A stretch of DNA of 64,000 nucleotides from Rhabditophanes sp. KR3021 (taxonomy: Eukaryota; Nematoda; Chromadorea; Rhabditida; Alloionematidae). The position numbers were made by a program, and so were the translations under genes. Location: assembly GCA_963281155.1 (NCBI GenBank), contig CAUJLY010000003.1, forward strand, positions 1,488,001 through 1,552,000. The letters are read 5' to 3'. Shown here one piece after another: positions 30,936 through 41,785 of the stretch (its first letter is position 1; every line of letters starts with the position of its first letter). The notes under the pieces are model-generated. The model saw nothing but the letters and a program-made list of their open reading frames with translations, did not search any database and was not told the DNA's origin.

Positions 30936-32486
30936 TTAAAGTTGCCCTAATTCCATCAGGTATGCTCCCATGACTTTGGTTCCTTCGATGTAGTTGAAGA
31001 TGTTGAGTTTTTCATTTTGACTGTGAGCCATATCGTCTAAAAATATTTATGTATTATTCATTATTTTCAAATTTTATTCTTACCCGAGCTGCCCATTGGC
31101 AAAAGAAGTGTTGATTTTCCAGTTAATTCTTCGAGAGTCATAGTAATTGGAATGCTAGCACCTTCTCTTTCGAAGGAAACGTGTGGAACCTTATGAACAC
31201 GTTTGATTGCTCTTTCAGCGGCCTTAAAGTTAGGAGCATTAATATCTCCAACCCATGATCTTCCAGCCTTGAAAGGGATAATTTTCATCTTGTTACTTGA
31301 TCCACGTGCAGCCCAGATCTTGTTCAAATAGTCAGTAACACACCTGTCAGTTTCTTTGATAGTCATATTTGGAACAGTTCTTAGTGAAAACTTGCCAATA
31401 ACTTTTGATGGGATGACAGTCTTTGATCCGACTTCAGCAAAAGCTCCCTCGATTCCGTGAATTGACAGACATGGGTTTCTCATTCTATTCATGACAAGTT
31501 GATTCTTATCCATGCAAGCTAACTTTTCTACCCCAAGCTCTTCCGCATACTTTTTCACATCAAAATCAATGTTGTCGTAGAGTTTGGCTTCAGCTTCGGT
31601 AAGTTCAGCTACGTCTCTGTAGATTCCCTCAATCAAGATTTTTCCGTGAACATCGATCAGTAGATTCATCATGTACATAAGGTCAGTCATTGGTTCGTTT
31701 AATGAGCTTCCGTGAGTTCCTACAAAGTGCTTAACTTATTGCTTATTTTATTTAATTTACCTGAATGCAAGTCTTGCTTTGGCCCACGAATTTCAATTCC
31801 GAAGTATGAATTACCACGAAGACCGTAGCAAATTGCGGGTTTGGATCCAAACCAATAATTGTCGGAAATGCAACAGAAATCAACATCTTTCAAGAAGGTA
31901 TCTTTGTGGCTTTTTAAGATATCTTCCAGTCCATTACTTCCACTTTCTTCGTGTCCTTCAAACACGCACTTGATGTTGACTGGAAGCTCAATGTTGAGAG
32001 CATTCATTGCTTCGACACAATGTAACCATCCTAAGACAGGTCCTTTATCATCTGTCGAACCACGTCCGAAGAGTTTTCCATCTCTTTCAACTAACTTGAA
32101 CGGTTCACTTGCCCATCCATCAGAAAGCGAAGCTGGTTGAACATCTATCAAATTAAATTAATTCCCATAAAATCAAAGTTACCTAAATGACCATACACAA
32201 GTAATGTCTTCTTAGTTTTGTCTTTGCCAAAAGATGCGAACAAAACAGGTGGCAATGGAATTTGCCCTCCATCGGTAAGTGTCTCCATTCCATTTTTGAT
32301 TAATTCGGCATCACCCCCAAGAGACTCCACCATTTTTTTAGCATGATCCATCATCCTAAAAACGTCATCTCTCCTCTCAGGATCAGCCGAAACAGAAGGA
32401 ATAGCCACAGCTTCGGCCAATCTCTCAATATAAAGATCCTTGTGTGCCTCAATATAAGCAGTAAAAGCCTCAAATTTATCAGTCAT
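30936..32486 (-). CDS. CNDP2: Cytosolic non-specific dipeptidase (M20 metallopeptidase)
   Basis: Exons 32486-32183, 32144-31761, 31719-31084 and 31036-30936 give 474 residues (human CNDP2 475). Di-zinc/manganese ligands are visible: YGHLDVQPA (His100, Asp102), STDDKG (bridging Asp about 133), GHEESGS (catalytic Glu and ligand Glu, about 167-168), CISDNYW (Asp about 196) and MAHSQNEK (C-terminal His). The dimerisation lid domain lies between SGTHGSS and SFEREGAS. It hydrolyses Cys-Gly and other dipeptides, and in mammals also forms N-lactoyl amino acids. No secretory leader, so cytosolic. All four exons are in phase and introns are 38-48 bp. Confidence 0.96.
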
Positions 32487-32984
32487 TCTGAAAAAGATAA
32501 CTTAAAGTGTAATGGTATGCATGGTTACCCCACGAACAATATAAACACAAAATAATAAGATAACAACATCGAACATTACAAAAAGGTGATGCAAAATGCA
32601 AATAATAAGCATCATGTGACCATTCCAATAGATAAGCGCAGTATATTTATATCGGTTAATAGTGTGATTTTAGGGATGGATCGTATTATCCTGTATTTAG
32701 TATTAGTAAGTATATGATTAGGGGGATGGTAACATATTTTGTGGTGACAATTTATCGGTTGTATCTTGGAACTACATATGTGTTTGACTTACGACTCTTG
32801 CTACGAACAGTTCAAAAAATATTGATATGATCAGTCAAGTATTAATGAATAAACAAATGTTTGTATGCACATTGTTTTATTATTGCAAAAGAATATTCCG
32901 AATAAGCAAATATGATGCCTTATCGATAATGAACATAACAAGTTCCGGATACTTTAAATGACAATATTTATTCAATAAAAAAGA
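32487..32984. other. Intergenic, no gene seen
   Basis: About 500 bp between two minus-strand genes: the CNDP2 upstream region and the 3' flank of the FAR-like gene. Nothing else is seen. Confidence 0.4.
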
Positions 32985-33734
32985 TTAAGCCAAAGAAAAA
33001 GTACCTTTCAGAAAGTTTTTTACAATTTCATTTCTAATTGAAATGTAATCTTGAATTGAAGAGTCGATTTTAATTTTCTTGATAGAATTTAGATAAAGAG
33101 GATTGTTGAAGAAATTTGATAAAGTAGGAAGAGCTTTTCCAAATGAATTTCTATCTACGTCAGTTAAATTAATATATGCCTGAGCTAGATTGAATACTTT
33201 AGTCCTCAATTCGTCAATATTAAGAGAAGCCGTCGTCAGTGTTTCGCTTTTAATTCCTTCCAGAATCACAAAATGAAATTGAGCATATTCATTAAATACT
33301 TCCTTAGCGCCATCCGTCAACAAACTTTCCTTAGCTGCAAGAGTTGCCCATAGAGCTTCAAATTTACCAACTAAACTTCCATCCATCTTTTGAAGTTCAT
33401 TAATTACATCATCATAAGTCAATTTTCCATCTTCTTTTATTTTGTTTTGAAGCTCCATCCCTGCTGCCATTAGATACATCTTCTCAGCCACTGACATGCT
33501 AATAATGTGTAAATAAATTAGTTTAATAATAACTTAGTTAAATGAATCATTGAGGCAAGTGAATAATTGACCAACTTACTTTTTGTAAAATGTCATAAAC
33601 TCATTGGGAACAAGCTTAACTAATTTAGTAAAATCAACTTTCTCCAATTCAATGCCATCAAATGAAACCAGGGCATTTCTGTGAATTTCGCATGAAACTA
33701 CCAAAAATAGAGCACATAAAACGAAAACCTTCAT
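32985..33734 (-). CDS. FAR-like (fatty acid/retinol-binding) secreted protein 2
   Basis: Exons 33734-33580 and 33498-32985 join (AA/C) to 222 residues. The ATG at 33734 starts a signal peptide MKVFVLCALFLVVSC; the 11 in-frame codons upstream are ignored because they disrupt it. The mature sequence follows FAR order: LVKLVPNEFMTFYKNMSV (the LIPxE..FY..L opening), a DDVINELQKMDGSLVGKFEAL block in the place of the DEDAxLAALKEKSPxL segment, LLTDGAKEVFNEYA for LGPEAKxFVxx, then DVDRNSFGKALPTLSNFFNNP for the DLxxxFPxLxxxFxNxK motif. All helical, with no cysteine bridges expected. It is the second such gene in the window, only distantly similar to the first. Confidence 0.7.
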
Positions 33735-34186
33735 ATTCAAATAATAATTACCACACAATTTACCCAAACTTCATCATATTCGTTTATATTGGTAGTCCTT
33801 GATACAAGATTACCCTTTTTCAAACGTCAATCAACCATATGAATAAATTGATATCCACCAAAGTTTCAAAATTCACCAACTATCATTCTTGACATTTTCA
33901 CAAGCTTAACATGTAATCAATTTTTTTAATTCTCTAAAAAATAACTCGTTATCAGACTACAATAGCCGAGACATGGTTACAAATCAGCCAAAAAGTAAGA
34001 ATCTTATAAGTAATAAGCCACTCTTACGAGTTAAATTGTTACCTAATGACTAAAGATGTAGTAGGCTTATTCGTTGTGGTGGATAGAAGAGTCGATGATA
34101 CCATTTATTGTAATCATTCACCCCTTTAAATAGACTTTAATTTTGTTGGCACAATCATAACTATTACTTTCTATTAATTTATTAGA
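33735..34186. other. Divergent upstream region
   Basis: 450 bp between the FAR-like gene (minus) and the vWA/lectin gene (plus), both encoding secreted proteins. It should hold both promoters. TTTATTAG one base before ATG 34187 is a probable trans-splice acceptor. No ORF. Confidence 0.4.
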
Positions 34187-35910
34187 ATGAAGGTGTTTGT
34201 TGCGTCATTGTTTGTTTTGATTTATACAGCCAATTGCTTTTATGATATTAATATTGTTGTGACTGTTGACTCTTCCTATGATATGGGTCGTTTTTTGTTT
34301 ACTGGGCTAAAGGCAACTATTACGAGTTTGTTGAAGGATGACTTGCTCATTATGGACAATTCGGAGTTAGGTGTCAAAGTTGGGTTGGTTTTGTTTGGGC
34401 AGGAAGTTCATACTCTTAAGAAGTTCAGAGACTTTAATTCTATCGAAGAGGTCATTGATACGGTCGTGGATTTGCCTTATCTCAATGAAAAAGGAACAGA
34501 TTTATTTTGTGTTTTTAAGGCCGTTTCAGACATTATTAATGAAGAAGAAAGAAAAAATGTTCCCTCATGGATAATCCACTTTACTCCAGAAGCAAATTTG
34601 AACTGTAATTTAAATAATGAACAAGCCTGTTTGTTGACTGAGCAGCTTAAACGTAATGGGACGACTATAAGTATTGTTAATGTTGCACCAGATTTTTTAT
34701 ATCCAAATCCAGCTAATCTGATGGGTTCGGTTAATTCTTCAATTGTGGCTGGTCCTCATTTAATTAAAAATTTATCAGCTATGCTCAAAAGAATTGCTGT
34801 ACCATCAAAACTAAATAATAACAGAGTTGTTCATCTTTGTTCTGATAATATTAAGTCATTGTGGTTAGATATAGTTTTGGTGATTGATTCATCTAAGCAA
34901 ATGACGAAACAAGGTTTTGATGATATCATTGGAAACATTTTGGTATTTTTGGAAAGCGGATTTAGTTTTGATATGGGAAAATTAAAGCATACTCGTTTTT
35001 CCATCATTAACAGTGGAGATAAATCAGAAGTAGTAGTTAATCTTTCAAAGCCAAAAACACGCGCGGATATCCTTAAAATCCTCAAGTCAATCAAATATAA
35101 AAATGACAACACAATGAACTTAATGAAGTAGGTCAATTTTTGTAATAGCACTTTAAAATGATCAATTCCAGGGCTTTAGAATCAGTATCGGCTTTAATCG
35201 CAAAAGATGACGCCCGCAAAAACGTCCCCAACTTGATCGTCGTCTTTTCATCAAACACCAATTACGATTGCACCTCACTACTCTCACCCTCATTTTGCGT
35301 AGAAGCTGCCATTCTCAAGAACCAGCTCCTCACCACAATCGTCAACGTCGACACCAGTCTCTTTCAAAACACCAATTTCCATGAGAAGGGAAAGTCTATT
35401 GCAACACTTGGGTATGATATTGCGCAAGATAGCAATTATTTGAGTACGATATCACACTTTGCAACACAGGCTAATTGCTTCTGTCAAAGCGATTACACCC
35501 AATTTGGGCATAGAGAGGAAAAAAGTGCCGAATGTGTAGGGTTTGAATCATTACCTGGTGGGTATAGAGCAGCGCAATATTCATGTGCTAGTTTAGGGGG
35601 CTTTATTGGCGATGCTGCTTTCAAGGAGAAATTTGACTTTTTGAGCAATTTGGCGGAACATACGTCTTTTTGGGTTGGACTTAATTCAATGAATGCGGGA
35701 CAAAATTTGGCTTGGGATACTAGAATAAGTTATATTCCATATGAAGCTACAATGGCTGTGGATTCAAATAAAGGTTCAATGGGAAATTGTTTCTATAGAA
35801 ATGGACTTGGAGATTTTGTTTCTACAGATTGTTCTTTTATTGAACCAAGTTACCCTTACTTTTGTCAAATCAGCGCTTGTGACGCTGACAATTATTGTGA
35901 AGTTGTTTAA
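34187..35910 (+). CDS. Secreted vWA-vWA-C-type-lectin protein (nematode CLEC type)
   Basis: Exons 34187-35127 and 35172-35910 give 559 residues. After a signal peptide (KVFVASLFVLIYTANC), residues about 20-200 are a von Willebrand A domain starting DINIVVTVDSSYDMG. Residues about 220-400 are a second one starting LDIVLVIDSSKQM, each with a DxSxx MIDAS-like start and a degenerate rest (RKNVPxxIxxF repeats in both). Residues about 430-559 are a C-type lectin fold with GGYRAAQYSCASLGG, FWVGLNSM and a C-terminal Cys. The EPN/QPD sugar motif and WND are not evident, so calcium-dependent sugar binding is doubtful. This architecture is characteristic of nematode clec genes linked to intestine and immunity. 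It contains many cysteines consistent with secretion. Confidence 0.85.
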
Positions 35911-36005
35911 ATAAAAAAGTTTTTGTTAAAAAATTATTATTAAATTACTAATAAACACATATTGATTAAATAATTCACGTGACATAAATTAAACAGGAAA
36001 TTAAA

Positions 36006-37149
36006 TTAACTAGAAGATGAGTCCGTTGAATACTCAATTGCAGCTGATCCATCCGTGCTAAGGTCTTTTAAAAATTTGAATTCTTCTAGTGCATTACGCT
36101 CGCTTTTTCCAAATTTACTGAATGTTCTCATCTCCACCTTTTTTCTCCTTGGCACATACTTTAAAACGTCACCTTTCTTCGTTAGTTCCTTAGCCAATAA
36201 TAATTCGTTTTGCTGTAATGGCTCAATATCTTCCACGGAATATAACTTAGTAACTTTGGGTTGAATAGCAACTTCTAAGAATCTTTCCAAATGTAATTTT
36301 TTGAAGCTTTCATTCAAAATAATTCCTGGCAAAGTTTCATCTAAATCTTCTTCATGATCAACAAAGTCAATTCTCTTGAATAAATCATTTTTCTTCTCCA
36401 GTTCTTGTACTCTTTCCTTGTACTTATCCAATTTAGTTTTGGTTGAACGCAATTTTCTAGCCAACTTTAAATTAATATCTATTTGCTTGTTTAACTCAGT
36501 AATAGAAACAACATCTTCTCCAACTCCCGATTCTTCCTTTTCAGCAACAATATTAGTATTTAAAACATCTTGGATGGTAAATTTATGATGATTAGGCAAG
36601 CCATCAAAAGAATACAACGTATCTTTGCTTCCTAGATCTTTAGTTGGCCGTTTTTGATAACATTCGCTAGTTAAAGTAGGTCTCATGTTAATTTTGCCAT
36701 CTAAAGATTCGCTTATGACTTTGTGGGTTGTTTGGGTGTAGTCAGAGGTAGATTTGGGTTGATAACTACAGGAAAATCTTCTATGTCTGGCAGTTCCATT
36801 CTCCATAGATTTGGCAAAATTATCAAATTGCTTGTTGACAACATAAGTGCGTTCTTTTATAAATCTGATTTGATCCAATTTTTCAAAATTCTTGTCAGCA
36901 ACCATTTGATCCACATAACTATCAGACAAACCAATGTTATTAACTGTGCTGAAATTGTTGTAAGACTGTGAAAAATCGACTTTTTCGAATTTTGAATAAA
37001 TTAATGAATCTTCTTGAACTTCCTTTGAATATGTCTCCAAGATAATTGGTCGTTTCTAAAGAACAATTAGTAAATATATAAAATAGTACAATTAAACTTA
37101 CATCTCCTTTTCCTTGGGAGAAGAATTTCTTTAAAAATTTAGGACCCAT
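36006..37149 (-). CDS. Unknown coiled-coil protein, 365 residues
   Basis: Exons 37149-37102 and 37055-36006 (46-bp intron, phase 0) give 365 residues. The N-terminus is short and basic (MGPKFLKKFFSQGKGD). The first half is polar and Ser/Tyr/Asn-rich and probably disordered. Residues about 185-240 form a coiled coil (ELNKQIDINLKLARKLRS, KTKLDKYKERVQELEKKNDL). A conserved-looking alpha/beta part with NESFKKLHLERFLEVAIQPK follows, then basic VPRRKKVEMRTFSKFGK and an acidic/serine end. It is not recognised. The window gives no operon context. Splice signals and codon use support a real gene. Confidence 0.7.
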
Positions 37150-37641
37150 AATTAAACTTGTTGAAATGTTAAGTGTTGCAATAAACTTATTGAAATGCTA
37201 AGTGTTGTAATAAACTTATAAAAAGTGATATAATGTTTGTCATTTAGTCTTATTTATATGGACTCAATTGGTATTCTGATTAGGCGTACCAATAAAATTA
37301 GGATCTATGAGCATTTTACTGATTTATGCTTAGCACCCCGTATGTAATTTATAGACGAAGAGGGTTGTTCTCTTTAATTTGTTTTAGAGCATTCTTGACA
37401 GTCCCATCAAATGGCATTCATAGCATTTGATGTTGCCAACTACCGCACACCCGCAAAGAGATTAATTACAAGCTAACGCGTGTATCTATTTCTGATACCA
37501 AAATAAGCGAATTCTGATCTTAAGATAAGATAGTCAACGTACTGCTAAAATCAGCACAACGCCAATAAAAAACGCCGCGGCCCTTCGCACATATTTTGGA
37601 AGCTGTCATTGTCTTTTTATTAAGAATCAATTTTTCTAAAA
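37150..37641. other. Divergent upstream region before the ERCC1 cluster
   Basis: 490 bp between divergent genes. A short direct repeat of about 35 bp (AACTTGTTGAAATGTTAAGTG and AACTTATTGAAATGCTAAGTG) lies at 37155-37210. Nothing else recognised. Confidence 0.45.
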
Positions 37642-38381
37642 ATGGCTGCCCCCGGAGATTCTGCTGGTTCAAAAGTTGTGATAAACATGAAAACGCAGCA
37701 AAATAACATTCTCCATCATCACCTGAAGTCTTGTCGTCTCGAGAGATCTTTCGAAATAAAAGCTGATTACGAGGCTGGGAAGACATGTGGTGTACTTTTC
37801 TTAGCAACTACTTATCACCGTAAAAACCCTGACTACATTAATAAGCGATACAATGACCTTACTGATTATCGTCTCAAGGTAATTTAAAATTTATTATTGA
37901 ATTATTTATTCTTCTTAACTTCATTTAGGTTGTATTACTACTTTGTGTTGGAAAGGATGAAGATAAATTACTTCATGACGTCAATAGTATTTGCCTAACT
38001 CAGCAATGGACGCTCCTAATTTGTTATTCCTACGAAGAAGCAGGCGAGTATCTTGAGAATCTAGCTCGATCTGAAAATATGTCAGAAGATTCTTTCAAAG
38101 GCTTCCAGTATCAACGCAAAAATGGGCCTAAAAACAAAGAAATCACAGACACTGACAGATACAAACTAGCTCTCGATATCTTATCTTCGATTAGACTAAT
38201 CAACAAGACGGACGCAGCTATGCTTATCATGAAATTTGGTTCCATCCGAGGCGTTGCTAATGCCCCGATCGAAGTGCTTGAGGAAATTAGTGGAATGGGA
38301 AATAGAAAAGCCATGAGTATCATCAACTTTTTTGGAATGAATTTTGTCAAACCTATTGCTCGAGCTAGAAGAAATTTTTAA
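37642..38381 (+). CDS. ERCC1: DNA excision repair protein ERCC-1 (XPF partner)
   Basis: Exons 37642-37878 and 37929-38381 give 229 residues. The central inactive-nuclease domain is recognisable from GKTCGVLFLATTYHRKNPDYI (human ALFLSLRYHNLHPDYI) through VVLLLCVGKDE and TLLICYSYEEAGEYLE (human TLILAWSPEEAGRYLE). The C-terminal tandem helix-hairpin-helix that dimerises with XPF reads LLSSIRLINKTDAAMLIMKFGSI, EEISGMGNRKAMSIINFF. With XPF it makes the 5' cut in nucleotide excision and crosslink repair. The N-terminal tail (about 20 residues) is much shorter than in human ERCC1 (297). It is first of three same-strand genes 100-126 bp apart, a likely operon. Confidence 0.93.
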
Positions 38382-38481
38382 TCTACTTGATTTAATTTAT
38401 TAATTTTATTCGCTCATTTTAACCGTATTTCTTTCTTTGATACTCATTACTTAATAATAAAAATTGATTAATTTTAGAAAG

Positions 38482-39514
38482 ATGACTGATGTACCTGCTG
38501 ATGCAAATGCTTCCTGCCCAGGAACTGAAAGCACCGAAGCCGGTAAGACGTCTGGCTGTGCTGGATGTCCAAACCAAACAAATTGTTCTACTGGTAAAGG
38601 TCCAGCTGTAGATCCGGACCTTGTAAATATTAGCGATCGCCTTGCTTCCGTAAAACACAAGGTAAATTAAATATTTGTGAGTGATTATTCAATATTTTTT
38701 CAGATATTAATTTTATCCGGCAAGGGAGGTGTCGGTAAATCCACCTTGACATCCAATCTCGCCCTTGCACTTTCCCAGGACCCAAAAGTAAACGTGGCCA
38801 TTCTTGACGTCGACATCTGCGGCCCATCTCAAGCTCGGATGATGGGGGTAGAAGAAGAGACAGTTCACAACTCGGCTGAAGGTTGGTCACCCATTCATGT
38901 CAAAGACAATCTTTGTGTCATGTCCATCGCCTTCTTATTAGGCAACCGCAACGATGCCGTTATCTGGCGAGGTGCAAGAAAAAATGCCCTCATCAAACAA
39001 TTCTTGAAAGACGTTGACTGGGGAAATATTGACTATTTGTTGATTGATACACCGCCTGGAACTTCGGATGAACATATTAGTACGGTTCAGATGTTGACGG
39101 GATCTTCAAGTTTGGATGGGGCTATTATCGTAACTACACCACAAGAGGTTTCTTTGCTAGATGTTAGAAAGGAGGTTAGTTAATAATAGACTAATTTATA
39201 AATTAACTAAATGTCTCGTTTAGATAAGTTTCTGCAGAAAGACTAAGGTTGATATTCTCGGAGTAGTCGAAAATATGTCTTACTTTGCATGTCCTTGCTG
39301 TGATACAAAAACCGAACTTTTCCCTTCGACTACTGGTGGAGCCACTCAAATGTGTGCTGATATGAATCTTCCACTACTTGCTAAACTTCCACAAGATCCT
39401 AAAATGGCTGCTACTGTTGATAAGGGAGAGGATTTCTTCATTACTCATCCTACTTCACCTCTTTGCCAATCTTTCCTTGAATTGGCTGTTAAGGTTATTG
39501 ACATTTGCAAATAA
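38482..39514 (+). CDS. NUBP1: Cytosolic Fe-S assembly P-loop ATPase NUBP1 (Nbp35)
   Basis: Exons 38482-38661, 38704-39174 and 39224-39514 give 313 residues. The N-terminal Fe4S4 site is complete (Cys12, Cys26, Cys29, Cys35; C-x13-C-x2-C-x5-C). The deviant Walker A is [10 protein letters not shown] (66-73) and DVDICGPS is the switch region. TPPGTSDEH precedes the helix. The C-terminal bridging cluster motif is CPCC (Cys240 and Cys243, a CX2C). As Nbp35 it scaffolds [4Fe-4S] clusters for cytosolic and nuclear apoproteins, including DNA repair enzymes, alongside NUBP2. The ATG is 4 bp after an ATTTTAG acceptor and 100 bp downstream of the ERCC1 stop, as expected of an SL2-type downstream operon gene. 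Confidence 0.96.
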
Positions 39515-39639
39515 AGTTAACATGCATTTACCCGTATAGTCACTTGTTATCAATTTTAATTATAAACTTTTTTGTTTTATAAAGTTTATATTACTTTGAA
39601 TACTTTGTTTTGCACCTTCTATTTAATTTATAATTTAGC

Positions 39640-40851
39640 ATGACACCACATAGAGTAGTCATAACCGGCTTAGGAGCCATAACTCCATATGGAATCGGCG
39701 TCAAATCCCTTTGGAATGGCCTTTTATCCTCCAAATCCGCTTTAGCATTTAATAAAAAACTAGGCATTGTGTGTGGTCAGTTAAGCCCCGAGCACGATGA
39801 GAAATTAAATGAATTCTCGAAGAAATACCGAAACATGAATAGAACATCACTTTTTGGCTTGATAGCAGCAGAAGAAGCGATGATAGATGCTGGTTTATTA
39901 AATCAATCTCACGTAGAAACAGGAACTCACATCGGAGTAGGTTTTCCTGATCTAGAAGAAATCGCCTCCGTTTCTAAGCAAATAGAAGACGGTAAAGAAC
40001 GCAAAGTCTCCCCTTATTTCATCCCCAAAATCCTGACCAACATACCGTCCAGTTATATTGCCATGGAACACCAATTATTCGGTGGAAATTGGAGTTCGGC
40101 AGCTGCCTGTGCTACCGGAGTCATGTCTATTGGAGATGCTTATTCTAACATCAAATACGGGCGAGTTAAGAAAATGTTGGGTGGAGCTATTGATACAGCT
40201 GTCAATCCCATGACAAAAGTTGGGTTTCAAAGGTTAAGAGCTTTGTCTAAAATCGAGGATCCCGAAGTCGCTTCTAAGCCTTTTGATTCAAAGAGAGATG
40301 GGTTTTTGTTGAGTGAAGGTGGTGGAATTGTAGTTTTAGAAAGACTGGAAGATGCCTTGGAAAGAAAGGCTACTATTTATGGAGAAATTTTAGGATTCGG
40401 TTTTGCTAGTGACGCTTTTCATCTAACTTCGCCAAGGGAAGATGGATTAGGTAGTTTGCTTTGTATGCAAAAGTGTCTGGATGAAGCTAAAGTCAGTGCA
40501 AGTGTTGTGGATTATATCAATGCACATGCTACGTCTACGCCAGTCGGAGATAAAATTGAAGCACAATCTATCGGCTCAATGTTTGGAAAAATTAATGTTT
40601 CTAGTTTCAAAGGACATGTCGGACATTGCATGGCTGGGGCAGGTGCTATTGAGACCATTGGAACTGTTTTGGCAATTAAGAATGGCATTTTGCCTGGAAC
40701 ATTGAATTTCAAAGAAACTGACTTTGAACATGATTTGAATATTTTAGGAAATTCAATAAAATGGGAAAATGAAAGAAAAGTCTCAATTGTCAATTCCTTT
40801 GGTTTTGGTGGTATTTATGCTTCCTTGTGCTTGTCAAGCTTTATTAATTGA
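39640..40851 (+). CDS. OXSM: 3-oxoacyl-[ACP] synthase (KAS II/FabF type), mitochondrial OXSM
   Basis: A single exon of 403 residues. It is a thiolase-fold condensing enzyme with a complete triad: Cys157 in SSAAACATG, His296 in NAHATSTPVGD, and Lys324/His329 in FKGHVGHCMAGAGA. The start RVVITGLGAITPYG is the first strand of the fold. It elongates malonyl-ACP in mitochondrial type II fatty-acid synthesis (lipoate precursor, respiratory assembly). Only three residues precede the fold, so a mitochondrial presequence is not visible; trans-splicing at TAATTTAG (39637-39638) directly before CATG leaves no room for more. It is third in the ERCC1-NUBP1 cluster, 126 bp after NUBP1. Confidence 0.95.
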   Translation: MTPHRVVITGLGAITPYGIGVKSLWNGLLSSKSALAFNKKLGIVCGQLSPEHDEKLNEFSKKYRNMNRTSLFGLIAAEEAMIDAGLLNQSHVETGTHIGVGFPDLEEIASVSKQIEDGKERKVSPYFIPKILTNIPSSYIAMEHQLFGGNWSSAAACATGVMSIGDAYSNIKYGRVKKMLGGAIDTAVNPMTKVGFQRLRALSKIEDPEVASKPFDSKRDGFLLSEGGGIVVLERLEDALERKATIYGEILGFGFASDAFHLTSPREDGLGSLLCMQKCLDEAKVSASVVDYINAHATSTPVGDKIEAQSIGSMFGKINVSSFKGHVGHCMAGAGAIETIGTVLAIKNGILPGTLNFKETDFEHDLNILGNSIKWENERKVSIVNSFGFGGIYASLCLSSFIN

Positions 40852-41235
40852 ATGTTGTCCAATAAAATGGTTTATTTAGTCAATTATAATCAAAATTTAA
40901 TTTTTAATGAGATTTTATTTGTCACAACCTTATCTATAATATAACATTGATATATTTTATTTAAGAAGTAAAATTAAAATTGGCTTACAAATATTATTGA
41001 ATAACTTCATAATGACTGATTTTGCCAATTAGTGAGTCTATATATTTAATGCTCCGATATTTTTCATAAACATTCAAACCTTTAGGATCCGAAAAATATG
41101 GATAATTTATTTGATTTTCTATAAAACGTTTAATTTGCAAAATTTTGAAAAATGATTCGTCTTCACAACAGAATGGCATGTATAAATTACGCAACCGTAT
41201 TTTAAATCATTCAAAAGTTTATTATATCCAACAAG
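40852..41235. other. Intergenic with a short open frame
   Basis: It holds the OXSM 3' flank. A 66-codon minus-strand frame at 40994-41194 (ending DSLIGKISHYEVIQ) begins without an ATG. Its Lys/Ile/Tyr-rich, LRNL-type opening could be another remnant of the LRR/F-box-like family that follows, but I cannot support it. Confidence 0.35.
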
Positions 41236-41378
41236 TGTTCTGAATCACCCGCTTTTATTCCTTAATCACCAAATAATGTTTTTAAGTCACCGAAAAAGTT
41301 CTTTAATCATTGAAATAGCGCATCATTAATCAAAAAACTATATCAGTAATCACCGAAAAAAAGTTCTTTGATCACCCA
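41236..41378. repeat. Degenerate minisatellite, period about 20-24 bp
   Basis: Read on the minus strand, about seven units start GGTGATTA (variants GGGTGATC, GGTGACTT, AATGATTA) and continue AAGAACTTTTTC. It overlaps the 3' end of the LRR-family fragment, covering its last codons and flank. Confidence 0.65.
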
Positions 41379-41741
41379 AATTAAAAAAGTGGCCAGGCTC
41401 GCATATATAAGCTCAAAAACAATTTCTATGAAAATGACGCCCAAAAAGATCAGATGAATGGGAAATATGTCCGGTTGGTGACAGAATATCAAATCATTTT
41501 TCATTTTATAATGAAAGCAGTGCGAAGGTTCAATATTTTTTAAGTGTTTGATATCTTTTTGAATAGGTCGAATAATAGTTTCTTGATGATATTTACATAG
41601 TATCTCAAGAATCTTCAGTGATAGTGGATATTCGAATTCCTTGAATTTTACACAATCCAAAGTAAGAATTTTTAGGTTAGTAAAATTAGTCAAAAAGTCT
41701 GTGTCGTAAGATTCGTAAAAGTAGTCATTAGCTAGCGCCAT
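41343..41741 (-). pseudogene. Fragment related to the LRR-like paralogues, with a hydrophobic tail
   Basis: A 132-codon frame from ATG 41741. The segment DFLTNFTNLKILTLDCVKF followed by YPLSLKILEILC parallels YFKDFTKLEVLFCECLKDN..LPENVKIMSVYNC in the 7343-8908 gene and the equivalent in 9274-11193, including the spacing. After about 85 residues it turns into two hydrophobic stretches (FLGVIFIEIVFELIYASLATFLI) not present in the paralogues and runs into the minisatellite. Only the C-terminal quarter of the family is represented. Probably a decayed copy; a young fusion gene is possible. Confidence 0.45.
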
Positions 41742-41785
41742 GGAGCTATTGGTAGAAGAAGTGGTTTTGAGACAAACAAAATGAT

